This document shows, one piece after another, positions 1 through 8,828 of a stretch of 53,445 bases of DNA. Origin of the DNA: Bacteroidales bacterium. GTDB taxonomy: Bacteria > Bacteroidota > Bacteroidia > Bacteroidales > F082. The stretch spans positions 1 to 53,445 of the forward strand of contig JAGYLH010000010.1 of assembly GCA_018400955.1 (NCBI GenBank). Reading direction: 5' to 3'. The first letter of the stretch is position 1. Each line of letters opens with the position of its first letter. Made by a program: the position numbers and the translations under genes. Under the pieces are notes generated by a model that was given only the letters and a program-made list of their open reading frames with translations, had not been told where the DNA came from and did not search any database.

Positions 1-1
1 G

Positions 2-667
2 GAGGGCAAGGCAAACTATACTTTTTACAAGGATTACCCCAAGGAAAGATATACTACGGGTTTGCCTGAAATGGACAAGGACAGCCTTTTTGTTTATGGA
101 TCGTTTTCGGCTTTGGACGGAGCATTGCTTCATGTATTGCAGCCACTAATAAACAGGGCGCGTGAGGCGGGTTCAATTTTATATTATGACCCCAATTTAA
201 GGAAAAATAGTTTCAGCCAGTTCAAAGACCCCATGTCCTTGATGCGGTTTAACCTCTTTTCGGCCCATATCATCCGGGGTTCTGATGAGGATTTCATGTA
301 TGTTTTCAACACGGACGATATCACCCGGATATGGGATATGATTCAGCCTTCTGTTTGCCGGCTGCTAATTGTTACACGGGGTGCAAGCAATTTGCATGTG
401 GTTTACAAAGGACGTTTTTTTACTGTGCATGTGCCTGATATGGATGTGGTAAGCACTATTGGTGCAGGTGATGCCTTTAATGCCGGAGTAATTGCCGCTG
501 TAAATAAGCTGGACCTCCATCGCGACGATTTAAACAAACTCACTGAAAAGCAATTGCATTTTATTCTTGAGAATGGCATTCGCTTTGCAACCGAAGTATG
601 TGGCTGTAAAAGCAATTATATCTCTATCGAATCAGGTATAGCTTTCCGAAACACTGCCCTGTCCTGA
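2..667 (+). CDS. PfkB-family carbohydrate kinase (fructokinase-like), 5'-truncated by the window edge
   Basis: C-terminal part of a ribokinase/PfkB-type sugar kinase, which transfers phosphate from ATP to a sugar in the cytoplasm. The frame is open from base 2, giving about 221 residues, so the true start lies upstream of the window. The family signature GAGDAFNAGV is present; it holds the catalytic Asp and the anion hole that binds the transferred phosphate. A preceding stretch (LLIVTRGASNLHV) matches the usual strand and Gly-Ala loop before it. Full-length members have about 300 residues, so roughly 80 are missing. The substrate cannot be told from this part; fructose is the commonest for related Bacteroidota proteins. 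Its last 36 bases overlap the convergent DUF5916 gene. Confidence 0.85.
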   Translation, partial: EGKANYTFYKDYPKERYTTGLPEMDKDSLFVYGSFSALDGALLHVLQPLINRAREAGSILYYDPNLRKNSFSQFKDPMSLMRFNLFSAHIIRGSDEDFMYVFNTDDITRIWDMIQPSVCRLLIVTRGASNLHVVYKGRFFTVHVPDMDVVSTIGAGDAFNAGVIAAVNKLDLHRDDLNKLTEKQLHFILENGIRFATEVCGCKSNYISIESGIAFRNTALS

Positions 668-3097
668 TTGTCGCAGGTTTTTAAGATATTGCCAATCCAG
701 GTAATACAACAGTTTTATGCTGAAGCTGTTGTTCATTGGTGCTTCAAAAGTTTCCTGCAGGTTTCTGGTATAGCTACTCACCGTATGTCCGCCATTGGTA
801 CTGTTGAAAACAGCATTTTTCCATACAAGCAGCAATTCGCTTCCCGGAGCAAAATCCCATTTAAAGATCATATCAATATTGAATGCATTCACACTGAAGT
901 CTTCATTGGAAGTGTAATCATTTTCACTTAACCTGCCGTTTTCAAGCAAATCAAAATACTCGGAATAGTTTACCCTAAGCCAATAGTGGCGCATCCTGAA
1001 TGCAAGTGAAGTGTTTTTCGTAAACACATAATCCGCACTTAACGAAGTAGTTATATTTTTTACATCGCGGCTGCCAAAAATAATATCGCTGTAGTTGGAA
1101 CTGTTTGTGCTGTCGGTTACATAGCCAATATCGTTCAGTTGGTAGTGGAGGCGGAGTTCAGGTTTGAGTAAAAAACTGTTGCCCAACCTCAATCGCGGAC
1201 TTATGGATGCATTCCAGTTAAATTGGTCATATTTGTTTGAATGCCTGATGCCAAACCGATAATCGATAAGGAATTTTTTGCGGTAGTCAGGCGACCACCA
1301 TATGCCCAGGCTGTAAGAAGGAGGGCGGTAAAACTCACGCCATTCGGCGCGGGCTTCATAAAAGTCGCGAAAACCAAATGGGTTGTAATTCACATTGCCT
1401 CCAAAGGTAAAATGGTTCAGATTGGTAGCCCTGAAGTCACCGCCCACCTCAAGTATGGTAAACACACTGTTTACATAATGGTAATAATGGTTGATATACA
1501 TTCGGCTGAAGGATTGCAAAAGATTGCCATGCTGTTCATACTCATTGTAGCGGAAATTAAACCCCTGTGCAATTTGATTATTTCGGTGTTGAAATCCAAA
1601 ATCATTCGGGTCGTATGTGTCAGTGATCAGATTAAACCATCCATCTGTCAAAAAATTTCCACTTATCTTTCCGATACGTCCAAAAAAGCGTTGCCCACTC
1701 ACTGTTGGTTCCTCTGCTGAGTAATGCTGGCTTACATTCAGCATACCGGTTACTTCATAGGTATTCGTCTTTTCGCGTAACTTGAACTCGGTTCCTGAAA
1801 CATTGGCTGCGGTTTTATTATCGGGCTTATAAACATTTGTATTATAAACACTTATGCTGGAATTATTCTTTAGTGCCTGGTCAACAATCACCATATTGAA
1901 ATTGGTGTAGGGTTCTGTAAGAACGCGCTCCTGCTTGCCACTTGAATCTTCCACAGTGGCATAGGTGTTGGCCGTCATGGCATTGAAAACACCAATTCCC
2001 AGTCCACCGGTAGTTTTGCCTGACAATTTGGCTGCGTTTATCAATTGGGCATTCTCAGGATTGTCAATAATATTTTCAGCTTCATATTCATTTCTGACAT
2101 CAGAGTAACCAGTTGGTCTTGCACCTATTCTTCTGGAATAGAACACACTACCTTTACTAAACAACTCCATACCTTCTGTAAAGAAGGGCCTTTTTTCGCC
2201 ATAGTAAACCTCGAAAGGGGAGAGGGAATATACCAGTTCATCTGATTCAACATGTCCAAAATCAGGGATCAAGGTCAGGTCGAGCGTAAAGCTCTCGTTC
2301 AGGCCAATTTTCAGGTCCATCCCATAATTATAGGCATAATTCCAGCGGTTGTTTTCTGTATTGTGGTTGGCGTAAGTTGAAAAATAAGGCATGCCACTCA
2401 ACCGCAAGGGGGGCTCTATACCAACAATTCCGGTAAGTTCGCCGGATTGATTTAATACACCACCTTGCTTGGGGTCCACCGGATTCCACCAGCTGTATTC
2501 GCGCTTGCGCTGTATGCTGCGGACAAAATTTATGCCCCAGTTGTTGATGCCATTGCGGGGAAAACGCAGTGCCGAAAAAGGTATTTCCATTTCAACCAAC
2601 CAACCGTAATCAGTAACCCGCACACTGCTTTTCCAAACAGCGTCCCAATCAAAATCGCTGTTTCCGATATTGTTTACACGCATATCAGCCTGCACCCCCC
2701 TGTTGGTTACGTAGAAACCATAAGCATTTAAGCCATCATTAAAAGGATCGATGCGTATGCCAAAATAATCGGCCAGGCCAATATTGTCGCGACTGCCCAG
2801 CTCAAAGCTGAGACTGTCGGGATGAGGATCATATATCTTGGCCCCAATATAGATGGCTTTGTTGTCATAAAGCAAACGTACTTCAGTATCGTAAGTAGCG
2901 GCCTGACCTACAAGCGGTTCTGTCTGAATAAAATGTGAAGCAAAAGGAGCGTCTTGCCAGATGCTTTCTGTGAGCAAACCATCTATTTGTAGGTTTTCAT
3001 TCAATGCTTTGGCTTCCAGCACTTTCTTTTGCTGGCCTGAAGCGGTTATATTTAGAAGGAAAATAAAACTAATCAACAAAAAAAATGTGGACTTCAT
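632..3097 (-). CDS. DUF5916 domain protein with CBM9-like N-terminal domain
   Basis: An 821-residue exported protein. Residues 1-21 form a signal peptide ending around ASGQ. Residues of about 25-230 look like the CBM9-like carbohydrate-binding fold, with the usual opening IDGLLTESIWQDA and a later WWNPVDPKQGG stretch. The remaining roughly 580 residues are DUF5916: repeated amphipathic strands, YYGEKRPFFTEG, and many aromatic residues. These suggest an outer-membrane barrel, which is an inference. Length matches the family. The function is unknown; members often sit near peptidase or sugar-use genes. A TAATTTTG -7 element lies 41 bases upstream of the ATG. The 3' end overlaps the convergent kinase gene. 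Confidence 0.85.
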   Translation of the reverse strand: MKSTFFLLISFIFLLNITASGQQKKVLEAKALNENLQIDGLLTESIWQDAPFASHFIQTEPLVGQAATYDTEVRLLYDNKAIYIGAKIYDPHPDSLSFELGSRDNIGLADYFGIRIDPFNDGLNAYGFYVTNRGVQADMRVNNIGNSDFDWDAVWKSSVRVTDYGWLVEMEIPFSALRFPRNGINNWGINFVRSIQRKREYSWWNPVDPKQGGVLNQSGELTGIVGIEPPLRLSGMPYFSTYANHNTENNRWNYAYNYGMDLKIGLNESFTLDLTLIPDFGHVESDELVYSLSPFEVYYGEKRPFFTEGMELFSKGSVFYSRRIGARPTGYSDVRNEYEAENIIDNPENAQLINAAKLSGKTTGGLGIGVFNAMTANTYATVEDSSGKQERVLTEPYTNFNMVIVDQALKNNSSISVYNTNVYKPDNKTAANVSGTEFKLREKTNTYEVTGMLNVSQHYSAEEPTVSGQRFFGRIGKISGNFLTDGWFNLITDTYDPNDFGFQHRNNQIAQGFNFRYNEYEQHGNLLQSFSRMYINHYYHYVNSVFTILEVGGDFRATNLNHFTFGGNVNYNPFGFRDFYEARAEWREFYRPPSYSLGIWWSPDYRKKFLIDYRFGIRHSNKYDQFNWNASISPRLRLGNSFLLKPELRLHYQLNDIGYVTDSTNSSNYSDIIFGSRDVKNITTSLSADYVFTKNTSLAFRMRHYWLRVNYSEYFDLLENGRLSENDYTSNEDFSVNAFNIDMIFKWDFAPGSELLLVWKNAVFNSTNGGHTVSSYTRNLQETFEAPMNNSFSIKLLYYLDWQYLKNLRQSGQGSVSESYT

Positions 3098-3137
3098 GGA
3101 ATGGTATCAAAAATTCGGTTTGCTTTTCAGAACAGTA

Positions 3138-3145
3138 CAAAATTA
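3138..3145 (-). promoter_or_regulatory. -7 promoter element for the DUF5916 gene
   Basis: On the minus strand this reads TAATTTTG, a match to the Bacteroidota TAnnTTTG element, 41 bases before the ATG at 3097. No convincing -33 TTTG was found. Confidence 0.5.
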
Positions 3146-3243
3146 GGGATTTAAAATAAAATAATCGCTTATCGAACTAAGGATTGGTAGGTTTGGGCAA
3201 GTTAAAGGCAGACTATACCGAGTCCACTGGGCGAAGTGGAGTT

Positions 3244-3331
3244 GAAGCCCCGACTTACAACGAATAATCCTTCTAACGCCGGTGCCTTCGGCAACGCTCA
3301 TGTCAAGAGCTCAGTCACCTGGATTTTCGCC
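3244..3331 (+). repeat. Intergenic repeat, copy A
   Basis: Begins GAAGCCCCGACTTACAAC, continues through CTAACGCCGGTGCCTTCGGC and ends CTCAGTCACCTGGATTTTCGCC. The same order of words recurs at 3413-3494 and 21522-21622, with a variable middle segment after the CCTTCGGC word. It contains no open frame of note. Confidence 0.8.
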
Positions 3332-3412
3332 ATTCGTTGAGCATTCTCAAACGCTGAGATGTTTGAGCGCTACTCGCCGAGCTTAAAGTCTCTGAGGTGG
3401 CTGAGCGTAGTC

Positions 3413-3494
3413 GAAGCCCCGACTTACAACTAATAATCCTGCTAACACCGGTGCCTTCGGCTCAGTGCGCGTCTCAGTCACCTGGGTATTCGCC
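3413..3494 (+). repeat. Intergenic repeat, copy B
   Basis: Starts GAAGCCCCGACTTACAACTA, continues CTAACACCGGTGCCTTCGGC and ends TCAGTCACCTGGGTATTCGCC. It is closely similar to copy A except in the middle, and is preceded by CTGAGCGTAGTC, which overlaps the REP-like word. Confidence 0.8.
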
Positions 3495-3513
3495 GCCCGC
3501 CATGAATCCATAC

Positions 3514-4011
3514 TCAAAGAAGTTTCTCGTAGATAGAATAGTTCTCCTTATCGAAGCAAACGAAAAACACTTCCTTGGGCATAGGATTTTGCGCTAAAAA
3601 AGTTTTAGCAGCCTCTACTGCTATGGCAGCAGCTTCTTGCTTAGGAAAACCATATACACCTGTTGAGATATTTGGGAAAGCAATTGAATGACAATTGTTT
3701 AATAAAGCAAGTTTCAAACTGTTCAGGTAGCAATTGGTCAACAACTCCTTTTCGCCTGATTGACCTCCTTGCCAAACAGGGCCAGGGGTGTGAATAACAA
3801 ATCGTGCCTTCAGCCTGAATCCGGGCGTGATTTTCGCCTCCGGTTGTACATCCATTTAGTGCGAGACAGGTCAACTAACTCATGGCCGGCTGCTCGGGTG
3901 TATACTCATCCACGCCACCACCACCGCGAAGTGAAGTGTTGGCGGCATTCACAATGGCGTCCACATCCAATTGGGTATGTCCGTTTGAATTACATGGATC
4001 CTTTTGTCCAT
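3514..4011 (-). pseudogene. Macrodomain (ADP-ribose-binding) protein, frame-disrupted
   Basis: The intact part (3514-3855) encodes the C-terminal two thirds of a macrodomain: EAKITPGFRLKARFVIHTPG, then AFPNISTGVYGFPKQEAA, the loop that binds the ADP-ribose phosphate. Upstream, the ATG at 4009-4011 begins MDKRIHVIQTDI. After a lost base the frame continues as LDVDAIVNAANTSLRGGGGV, the classic first binding motif. At least two more disruptions lie at 3850-3935, so no single frame spans the gene. Repaired, it would be about 170 residues, the normal size of an O-acetyl-ADP-ribose deacetylase-type macrodomain. The ATG overlaps the upstream nfeD stop by one base (TAATG), which implies translational coupling. 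Frame losses could be sequence errors. Confidence 0.75.
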
Positions 4012-5419
4012 TAAACTACCTTTCTGACAAAGAGCTGGCCTGTTTGGTATGAAACCACCTCAATCTCTTCATCTTCATCAATGAAACTACTCATGGCTGT
4101 AGCATCGTAATATTCATCCCCAATCACCACCTTGCCCGATGGGCGCAGCATGCTGTAGCTTTGCCGCGTTTTCCTATCATATCACTGTAGTTGAATAGGC
4201 TCGAAGTGTAGCCATCGGCTTTGTTCTGCACAGTATCCAGCGCCAAAATGGCGAAAGTGGTAGTTGTCAGCAAACGTTTACTCAAATAAATACTCCCTGC
4301 AATAGAAATAAACATGGCAATTACAACGGTGAAAAATGCCCGTGTAAGAGCAGTTATATCCACATGGAATGGGGTGCTGCCAACACTCCTCAACCATAGC
4401 CAAAGTAAGCCCCGTCACAATGAACACCAGGCCAAGTATGCCGGTTACGCCAAATCCGGGCACTGCAAATATTTCTATAAGTAGCAGCACAACACCAAGG
4501 ACAAAATTAAAATTTCCCAGTTGGAAGCCATGCTTCCAGATATAGGGGCGCAAATACAGCAGCAGCAACCACCGCCGCCCCAATCGGAAACCCAATACCA
4601 GGTGTTTGCAGTTCGAAATAGATGCCTCCGATAATTATCATTATAGCAGTCCACTGATCAAGGGTTGATCAAAAATTAATGACCTTGTCCATGCCGGTGA
4701 GCTCGTGCTTAATAATTTCATAATTTTCATGACCGGCCATCTCAAGCATTTGTTGAACGCTTTCGGCCTGGCCTTCACAAAAACCATGTTGTATGGCTTC
4801 AGAAGTTGTTAGCGTAAGCACCTGGCCGGTGTCCGATACACCTTCAACATACACCCGTGGGTCAACCATCGCCCGGGCAATTTCGGGATCGCGCCCTTGG
4901 CTTCCCGCAGTGCGCGCATCATCGAACGCATATAGGACTGAAATTTATCGGGCACAACCTCACCAGATTGGTTAACAACAGTTGCTGCCCGATGCTTGAG
5001 CCAGGAACCATATAAATACTGTCGCAGGCAATGGAAATCAATGCCCCGGCAGAAGCCGCATTGTTGTCGATCAGCATAAACCGGGATTTTGCATTGAGGA
5101 TCTTGATTCTGATAGAATCAGCATCATCCACGGTACCACCATAGGTATTCATGTGGATAACCATCAGGTCGGCTCCAAGTTCATAGGCCTTTTCAAAAGC
5201 TTTTTGGGTAGTGCGCCATACAGGGGGAGCAATCATTTCCTTTATGTCGTATTGATAAATAATAAATTTGTCATCATCAGGCTGCACCAGGCTGTCTGTG
5301 GGTATTGAAACAGTTGGTGGTATGTTTTGCAAGGTGTCGGATATGCCAATGCTTAAAACGAACATAAGCATAGTAACTGCTGCAAAACGGAGCAATTGAA
5401 GGAAATGTCTTTTTTTCAT
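4011..5419 (-). pseudogene. NfeD-family membrane serine protease, multiply frameshifted
   Basis: Several frames together spell one NfeD1b-type protein. Residues 1-166 begin with a signal peptide and hold the ClpP-like half, with DNNAASAGALISIACDS, whose Ser after ASA is the nucleophile, and MVPGSSIG. The next frame continues VVNQSGEVVPDKFQSYMR and then MVDPRVYVEGVSDTGQ. Later frames give the membrane segments (FVLGVVLLLIEIFAVPGFG) and the C-terminal NfeD OB-fold ending GDEYYDATAMSSF. Comparison with the expected protein suggests single-base losses in short runs near 4988, 4892, 4673, 4661, 4645 and 4158, among others. Most are contractions, which favours sequencing or assembly error over decay. 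The family degrades membrane-associated substrates such as stomatin partners. Confidence 0.8.
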
Positions 5420-5690
5420 ATAACGTGGTATTTTCGGTCGTAAAAGTACAAAAATTGAAGCTCTGAATTATTGTCTAATATAGAACAGTTTGGGTTGCTT
5501 ATTGTTTCCCCGAAATAAACGCAAGTTATCTAAGCACAACAATCATATAACCAATTATTTAATAAAGTTGTTAGGTGGTGTTCAAAGTGCTTGACAGGTG
5601 GTATCTGCATTTTTCTTATTTTTGCAAAAAGCCATGTGAGCCCTGCAAGGAATAAGGGTCTATGGTTTTAATACTTAATATACTTAAGCA
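5420..5690. other. Divergent intergenic region, nfeD / DEAD-box helicase
   Basis: AT-rich spacer without a gene. It holds the helicase promoter described separately. No clear TAnnTTTG match was found upstream of nfeD on the minus strand. Confidence 0.5.
5617..5624 (+). promoter_or_regulatory. -7 promoter element for the DEAD-box helicase
   Basis: TATTTTTG matches TAnnTTTG. A TTGACA at 5591-5596 could be the -33 part, though the spacing is somewhat long. The predicted leader is about 60 bases, which is common for cold- or growth-regulated RNA helicases. Confidence 0.5.
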
Positions 5691-6929
5691 TTGACTTTTA
5701 GAGAATTTAATTTAGATGAATCCCTTATGGAAGGGGTAGAATCTATGGGCTACGAAAAGCCCAGCCCTATTCAGGAATTGGCCATCCCCATTATTATGGA
5801 AGGGAAGGATTTAATAGCCTGCGCCCAAACCGGAACCGGAAAAACTGCCGCCTTTTTACTTCCCCTATTGCACCGCATACTGGGCGAAAAACCGCGTACC
5901 GATACCATCAAAGCACTCATTATTGCCCCCACACGTGAGCTTGCCGTGCAAATAGATCAACAACTTGAGGGGTTTGCCTATTTTTCAGGAGTGAGTTCTC
6001 TGGCCGTTTACGGAGGAGGCAGTGGGGCCGATTTTGAAGCCGAAAAACGCGCACTGGTTGGTGGGGCCGAAGTAATCGTAGCCACACCCGGACGTTTGAT
6101 TTCGCACCTCAACCTGGGCTATGTAAAATTTGACCAATTGAATTGTTTGATATTGGATGAGGCTGACCGGATGCTGGATATGGGTTTTTTGCCCGACCTG
6201 CAAAAGATATTGAGCCGTTTGCCAAAAAACAGGCAAACGCTTATGTTTTCGGCTACCATGCCGAGGGAGATCAGGGCTTTGGCCAAAAAAGAACTGAATA
6301 ACCATGAAGAAATTAATCTGGCTGTTTCAAAACCTGCTGCGAATGTGCTGCAAGCTGCCTATCCCGTTTTCGAGCAACAAAAAATCCCACTGATTCAAAA
6401 CCTCATTACAGGCAAAGATTTGCCTTTGGTTTTGATTTTTGCGTCAACTAAAAGTGGGGTGAAAGAAATAGAGAAGGCTTTAAAATCGCTCAAAATGAAC
6501 GTTAAAGCCATTCATTCCGATCTGGAGCAGGAGCAACGTGCTGAGGTGATGAACCAATTCAAAAGCCGTCAGATACAAATATTGGTAGCCACCGACATTG
6601 TTTCGCGCGGCATTGATGTGGATGATATCAGCTTGGTAATTAATTACAATGTACCCGGTGATGCCGAGGACTATGTGCACCGCGTAGGGCGCACTGCCCG
6701 GGCAGCGAAATCAGGCCTGGCCATTACTTTTATCAACGATATGGAGTATTCCAAGTTTAAGCGCATCGAAGCACTGATTGAAAGCACCGTCATAAAATTG
6801 CCTTTGCCTGCTGCCATCGGCGAAGGCCCTTCGTTAGAACAATTGGAGCGTAAGTCATCCAGGTCTTTTCGCCCCGGGTTCAGGGGAAAACCCTCAAATG
6901 GAAGGGGAGGGGCTGGTAAAAGACGGTAA
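5691..6929 (+). CDS. DEAD-box ATP-dependent RNA helicase (RhlE-like)
   Basis: A 412-residue RNA helicase that unwinds short RNA duplexes in ribosome assembly and RNA turnover. In order it shows the Q motif (FNLDESL...PSPIQ), motif I AQTGTGKT, PTRELA, DEAD in LDEADRMLDMGF, SAT in FSATMP, then VATDIVSRGIDV and HRVGRTARA of the second RecA fold. The C-terminal tail is short, basic and Gly/Arg/Ser-rich, as in RNA-binding tails of RhlE proteins. The start is TTG. An in-frame TAA lies two codons upstream (5685-5687), so no upstream ATG is possible, and the family N-terminus MTFREF begins exactly here. It is transcribed alone. Confidence 0.93.
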   Translation: MTFREFNLDESLMEGVESMGYEKPSPIQELAIPIIMEGKDLIACAQTGTGKTAAFLLPLLHRILGEKPRTDTIKALIIAPTRELAVQIDQQLEGFAYFSGVSSLAVYGGGSGADFEAEKRALVGGAEVIVATPGRLISHLNLGYVKFDQLNCLILDEADRMLDMGFLPDLQKILSRLPKNRQTLMFSATMPREIRALAKKELNNHEEINLAVSKPAANVLQAAYPVFEQQKIPLIQNLITGKDLPLVLIFASTKSGVKEIEKALKSLKMNVKAIHSDLEQEQRAEVMNQFKSRQIQILVATDIVSRGIDVDDISLVINYNVPGDAEDYVHRVGRTARAAKSGLAITFINDMEYSKFKRIEALIESTVIKLPLPAAIGEGPSLEQLERKSSRSFRPGFRGKPSNGRGGAGKRR

Positions 6930-6947
6930 TTTTAATTGAACAGGCCT

Positions 6948-7745
6948 TTAAGCCTTGCAAAAATGATTTTGTACTTCTTTTAAAAAATCTTCATGCACCA
7001 AACCATTTGATGCGATAATATCGGTGCCAAAAACCACCTCCCTGCTGCCATCAAAACCACTTAACTTGCCACCGGCTTGTTCCACTATAAAGGCACCTCC
7101 AGCTACATCCCAGGGGTGAAGGCCATATTCGTAAAAGACCTCGAAGCGGCCACAAGCCACATAGGCCAGGTCAACAGCTGCCGAACCCAGGCGCCTGAGG
7201 CCTCGTGTGTTGCGCGTTAGTTGACTGAAAAGTTCAAGATAAGGTTGCAGGCGCGAAAAATCTGAATACGGGAAACCTGTTGCAATCAGGCTTTTACTCA
7301 GGCTCTGGGTTTCGCTTACACGAATTTGCTTTTCGTTCAAAAAAGCCGGACCATCTTTCCAGGCATAAAAGCATTCATTTTGATTGATTTCGTGCACAAG
7401 ACCCAATATTGTTTTATTGTTTTCCTGCAGCGCAATGCTGATGGAATATACAGGAACACCATGTACGAAATTTGTTGTGCCATCCAAAGGATCAATAATC
7501 CAGTTGTAGCGACTGGCAATTTTACTGCCGCTTTCTTCGGCAATAAAGCCAGCTTCGGGCAACAGGCGTTTTAATTCCTTAACGATCATTTCCTCTGCAG
7601 TCCGGTCCACATAGGAGACCAAATCGTGCAGACCTTTCTCCTCAATGTCAGATGATTTGAAGTCTTTCGCCTGTTGGCTGATAAAAAGAGCTGTTTCGCT
7701 GCTTATCGAAATTGCTTCCCGACACATTGATTCCAATTGGTTCAT
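6948..7745 (-). CDS. Inositol monophosphatase family protein
   Basis: A 265-residue Mg-dependent, Li-sensitive-type phosphatase that hydrolyses inositol-1-phosphate or related sugar phosphates. Metal-site motifs are intact: EESG, WIIDPLDGTTNFVHG, and the C-terminal WDVAGGAFIVEQAGG. Length is normal for IMPase/SuhB. The ATG overlaps the stop of the upstream transporter gene by four bases (ATGA), so the two are translationally coupled. Whether inositol phosphate is the real substrate is unknown; Bacteroidota can make inositol lipids, and SuhB also has an RNA-polymerase role in other phyla. It is convergent with the helicase gene, 18 bases away. Confidence 0.92.
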   Translation of the reverse strand: MNQLESMCREAISISSETALFISQQAKDFKSSDIEEKGLHDLVSYVDRTAEEMIVKELKRLLPEAGFIAEESGSKIASRYNWIIDPLDGTTNFVHGVPVYSISIALQENNKTILGLVHEINQNECFYAWKDGPAFLNEKQIRVSETQSLSKSLIATGFPYSDFSRLQPYLELFSQLTRNTRGLRRLGSAAVDLAYVACGRFEVFYEYGLHPWDVAGGAFIVEQAGGKLSGFDGSREVVFGTDIIASNGLVHEDFLKEVQNHFCKA

Positions 7746-8647
7746 TTTTTTAAGAGTTTTAGTTTAAGTGGCTTCAAATTAAGCTGCTGCAACAAAATAC
7801 CTGCAATGATCAGCAATAAACCAAACAGGGTGCTTATTAAAATCATTTCGCCAACGAAAACCCTGATGAATAGCAGTGCCACAAAAGGGGACAGAAATAT
7901 CAGATTGCTTACTTTGGCCGTGTTTTCAGCATATTTCAGAGCTGTTAGCCACAGCACGAATGTTATGCCCATTTCAAAAGTTCCAATATACAGGGCACCT
8001 ATTAATCCCGCAGCAGAGGGTAATTGTATAGATGATGTAAATAGCATATATACAGTAATATAGGCCAATCCGAAAAGCATATTTACAAATAGTTTGCTTA
8101 TTGATTCCCGTTTGTCCTTCATATTCAGAATCCAATAGGATGCCCATAAAAATGCACTTCCTATGGCCAAGCCAACGCCTAAGGGATTGGAAAAGCTAAG
8201 TGACAAAATATCGCCTTTTGTGCTGATGACAAGCAAGCCGGAGAAGCTGATAAACACTCCTGCAAAACCCTTAACTCCAATTTTTTGACCTAAAAAGGGT
8301 ACTGACAAGATGACCAATACTACCGGCCATGCATAATTCAAAACACCGGCTTCCTGGGCTTGCAGCAGATTGTAAGCTTCAAACAGCACGAGATAATAGA
8401 GGAAAGGGTTTATCAATCCCATCAGTGCTGAATGCATGATGTTTGGCAAACTGAGGGTGCGTAGTTCCTTCTGTTTGTTCATTACAAACAGGGATATTCC
8501 CAAAACAATTACGGCAAAAACAATGGCCCAAAACAGCAGGCTTTCAACTGAAATATGGTTGAGGCTTAGCTTAAATGCTGAGCTCATGGTGGACCAGAAC
8601 AGGACAGTGGCCAAAGCAAAAAAATAGGCTTTTCGCTGGTTTTTCAT
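7742..8647 (-). CDS. EamA/DMT-family transporter
   Basis: About 301 residues with ten hydrophobic segments arranged as two EamA repeats of five, as in drug/metabolite exporters of the inner membrane. Each half opens with the usual small-residue helix (ALATVLFWSTMSSAFKLSL; GLAIGSAFLWASYWILNMK). The ATG at 8647 is preferred. An in-frame TTG 21 bases further upstream lies before the probable transcription start, because a TACTTTTG -7 element sits at 8654-8661. This leaves almost no untranslated leader. The substrate is unknown. It is coupled to the IMPase gene by an ATGA overlap. Confidence 0.88.
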   Translation of the reverse strand: MKNQRKAYFFALATVLFWSTMSSAFKLSLNHISVESLLFWAIVFAVIVLGISLFVMNKQKELRTLSLPNIMHSALMGLINPFLYYLVLFEAYNLLQAQEAGVLNYAWPVVLVILSVPFLGQKIGVKGFAGVFISFSGLLVISTKGDILSLSFSNPLGVGLAIGSAFLWASYWILNMKDKRESISKLFVNMLFGLAYITVYMLFTSSIQLPSAAGLIGALYIGTFEMGITFVLWLTALKYAENTAKVSNLIFLSPFVALLFIRVFVGEMILISTLFGLLLIIAGILLQQLNLKPLKLKLLKK

Positions 8648-8653
8648 TGGTTG

Positions 8654-8661
8654 CAAAAGTA
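8654..8661 (-). promoter_or_regulatory. -7 promoter element for the EamA-IMPase pair
   Basis: Minus-strand TACTTTTG ends seven bases before the ATG at 8647. Transcription would start at or just before the start codon, giving a leaderless or near-leaderless mRNA. Confidence 0.5.
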
Positions 8662-8721
8662 AGGGCAATTGCTATCTTAAAAAAGAATCGCTTTTAATTT
8701 TACTTTTTTTCAGTAAAAGAC

Positions 8722-8729
8722 TATATTTG
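8722..8729 (+). promoter_or_regulatory. -7 promoter element for the PAS hybrid kinase
   Basis: TATATTTG is an exact TAnnTTTG match about 100 bases upstream of the ATG at 8829, giving a long AT-rich leader. Confidence 0.5.
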
Positions 8730-8828
8730 TTATGCAATTTCTGCTATTTGCAAAAATTGTAGTGCATAAAAACAACAATCATTTAAAAAAAAACCAACAA
8801 AACCCAGTGGCTACCACCCATAAAAACA

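Larger units (their letters stand above)
3098..3513. other. Gene-free, repeat-rich interval between DUF5916 and macrodomain genes
   Basis: No plausible gene is present. The first 60 bases hold the DUF5916 promoter. From about 3215 onward the interval is richer in G and C and contains two direct copies of an intergenic repeat (listed separately) and short palindromes such as CTCAAAC/GTTTGAG around 3346-3367. It also holds CTGAGCGTAGTCGAAG (3401-3416), a word resembling REP-like palindromes widespread in Bacteroidota intergenic DNA. Confidence 0.7.

Noticed and set aside
1241-1720. Plus-strand 159-residue reading frame opposite DUF5916
   Set aside because: Shadow of the minus-strand gene with no recognisable domain.
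2465-2731. Plus-strand 88-residue reading frame inside the DUF5916 gene
   Set aside because: It lies wholly within a well-supported gene on the other strand, shows no family pattern, and long antisense frames are expected from this codon bias.
3098-3513. CRISPR array suspected from repeated words
   Set aside because: Only two long copies with degenerate arms, unequal variable segments and no short constant repeat/spacer rhythm; no cas genes are present.
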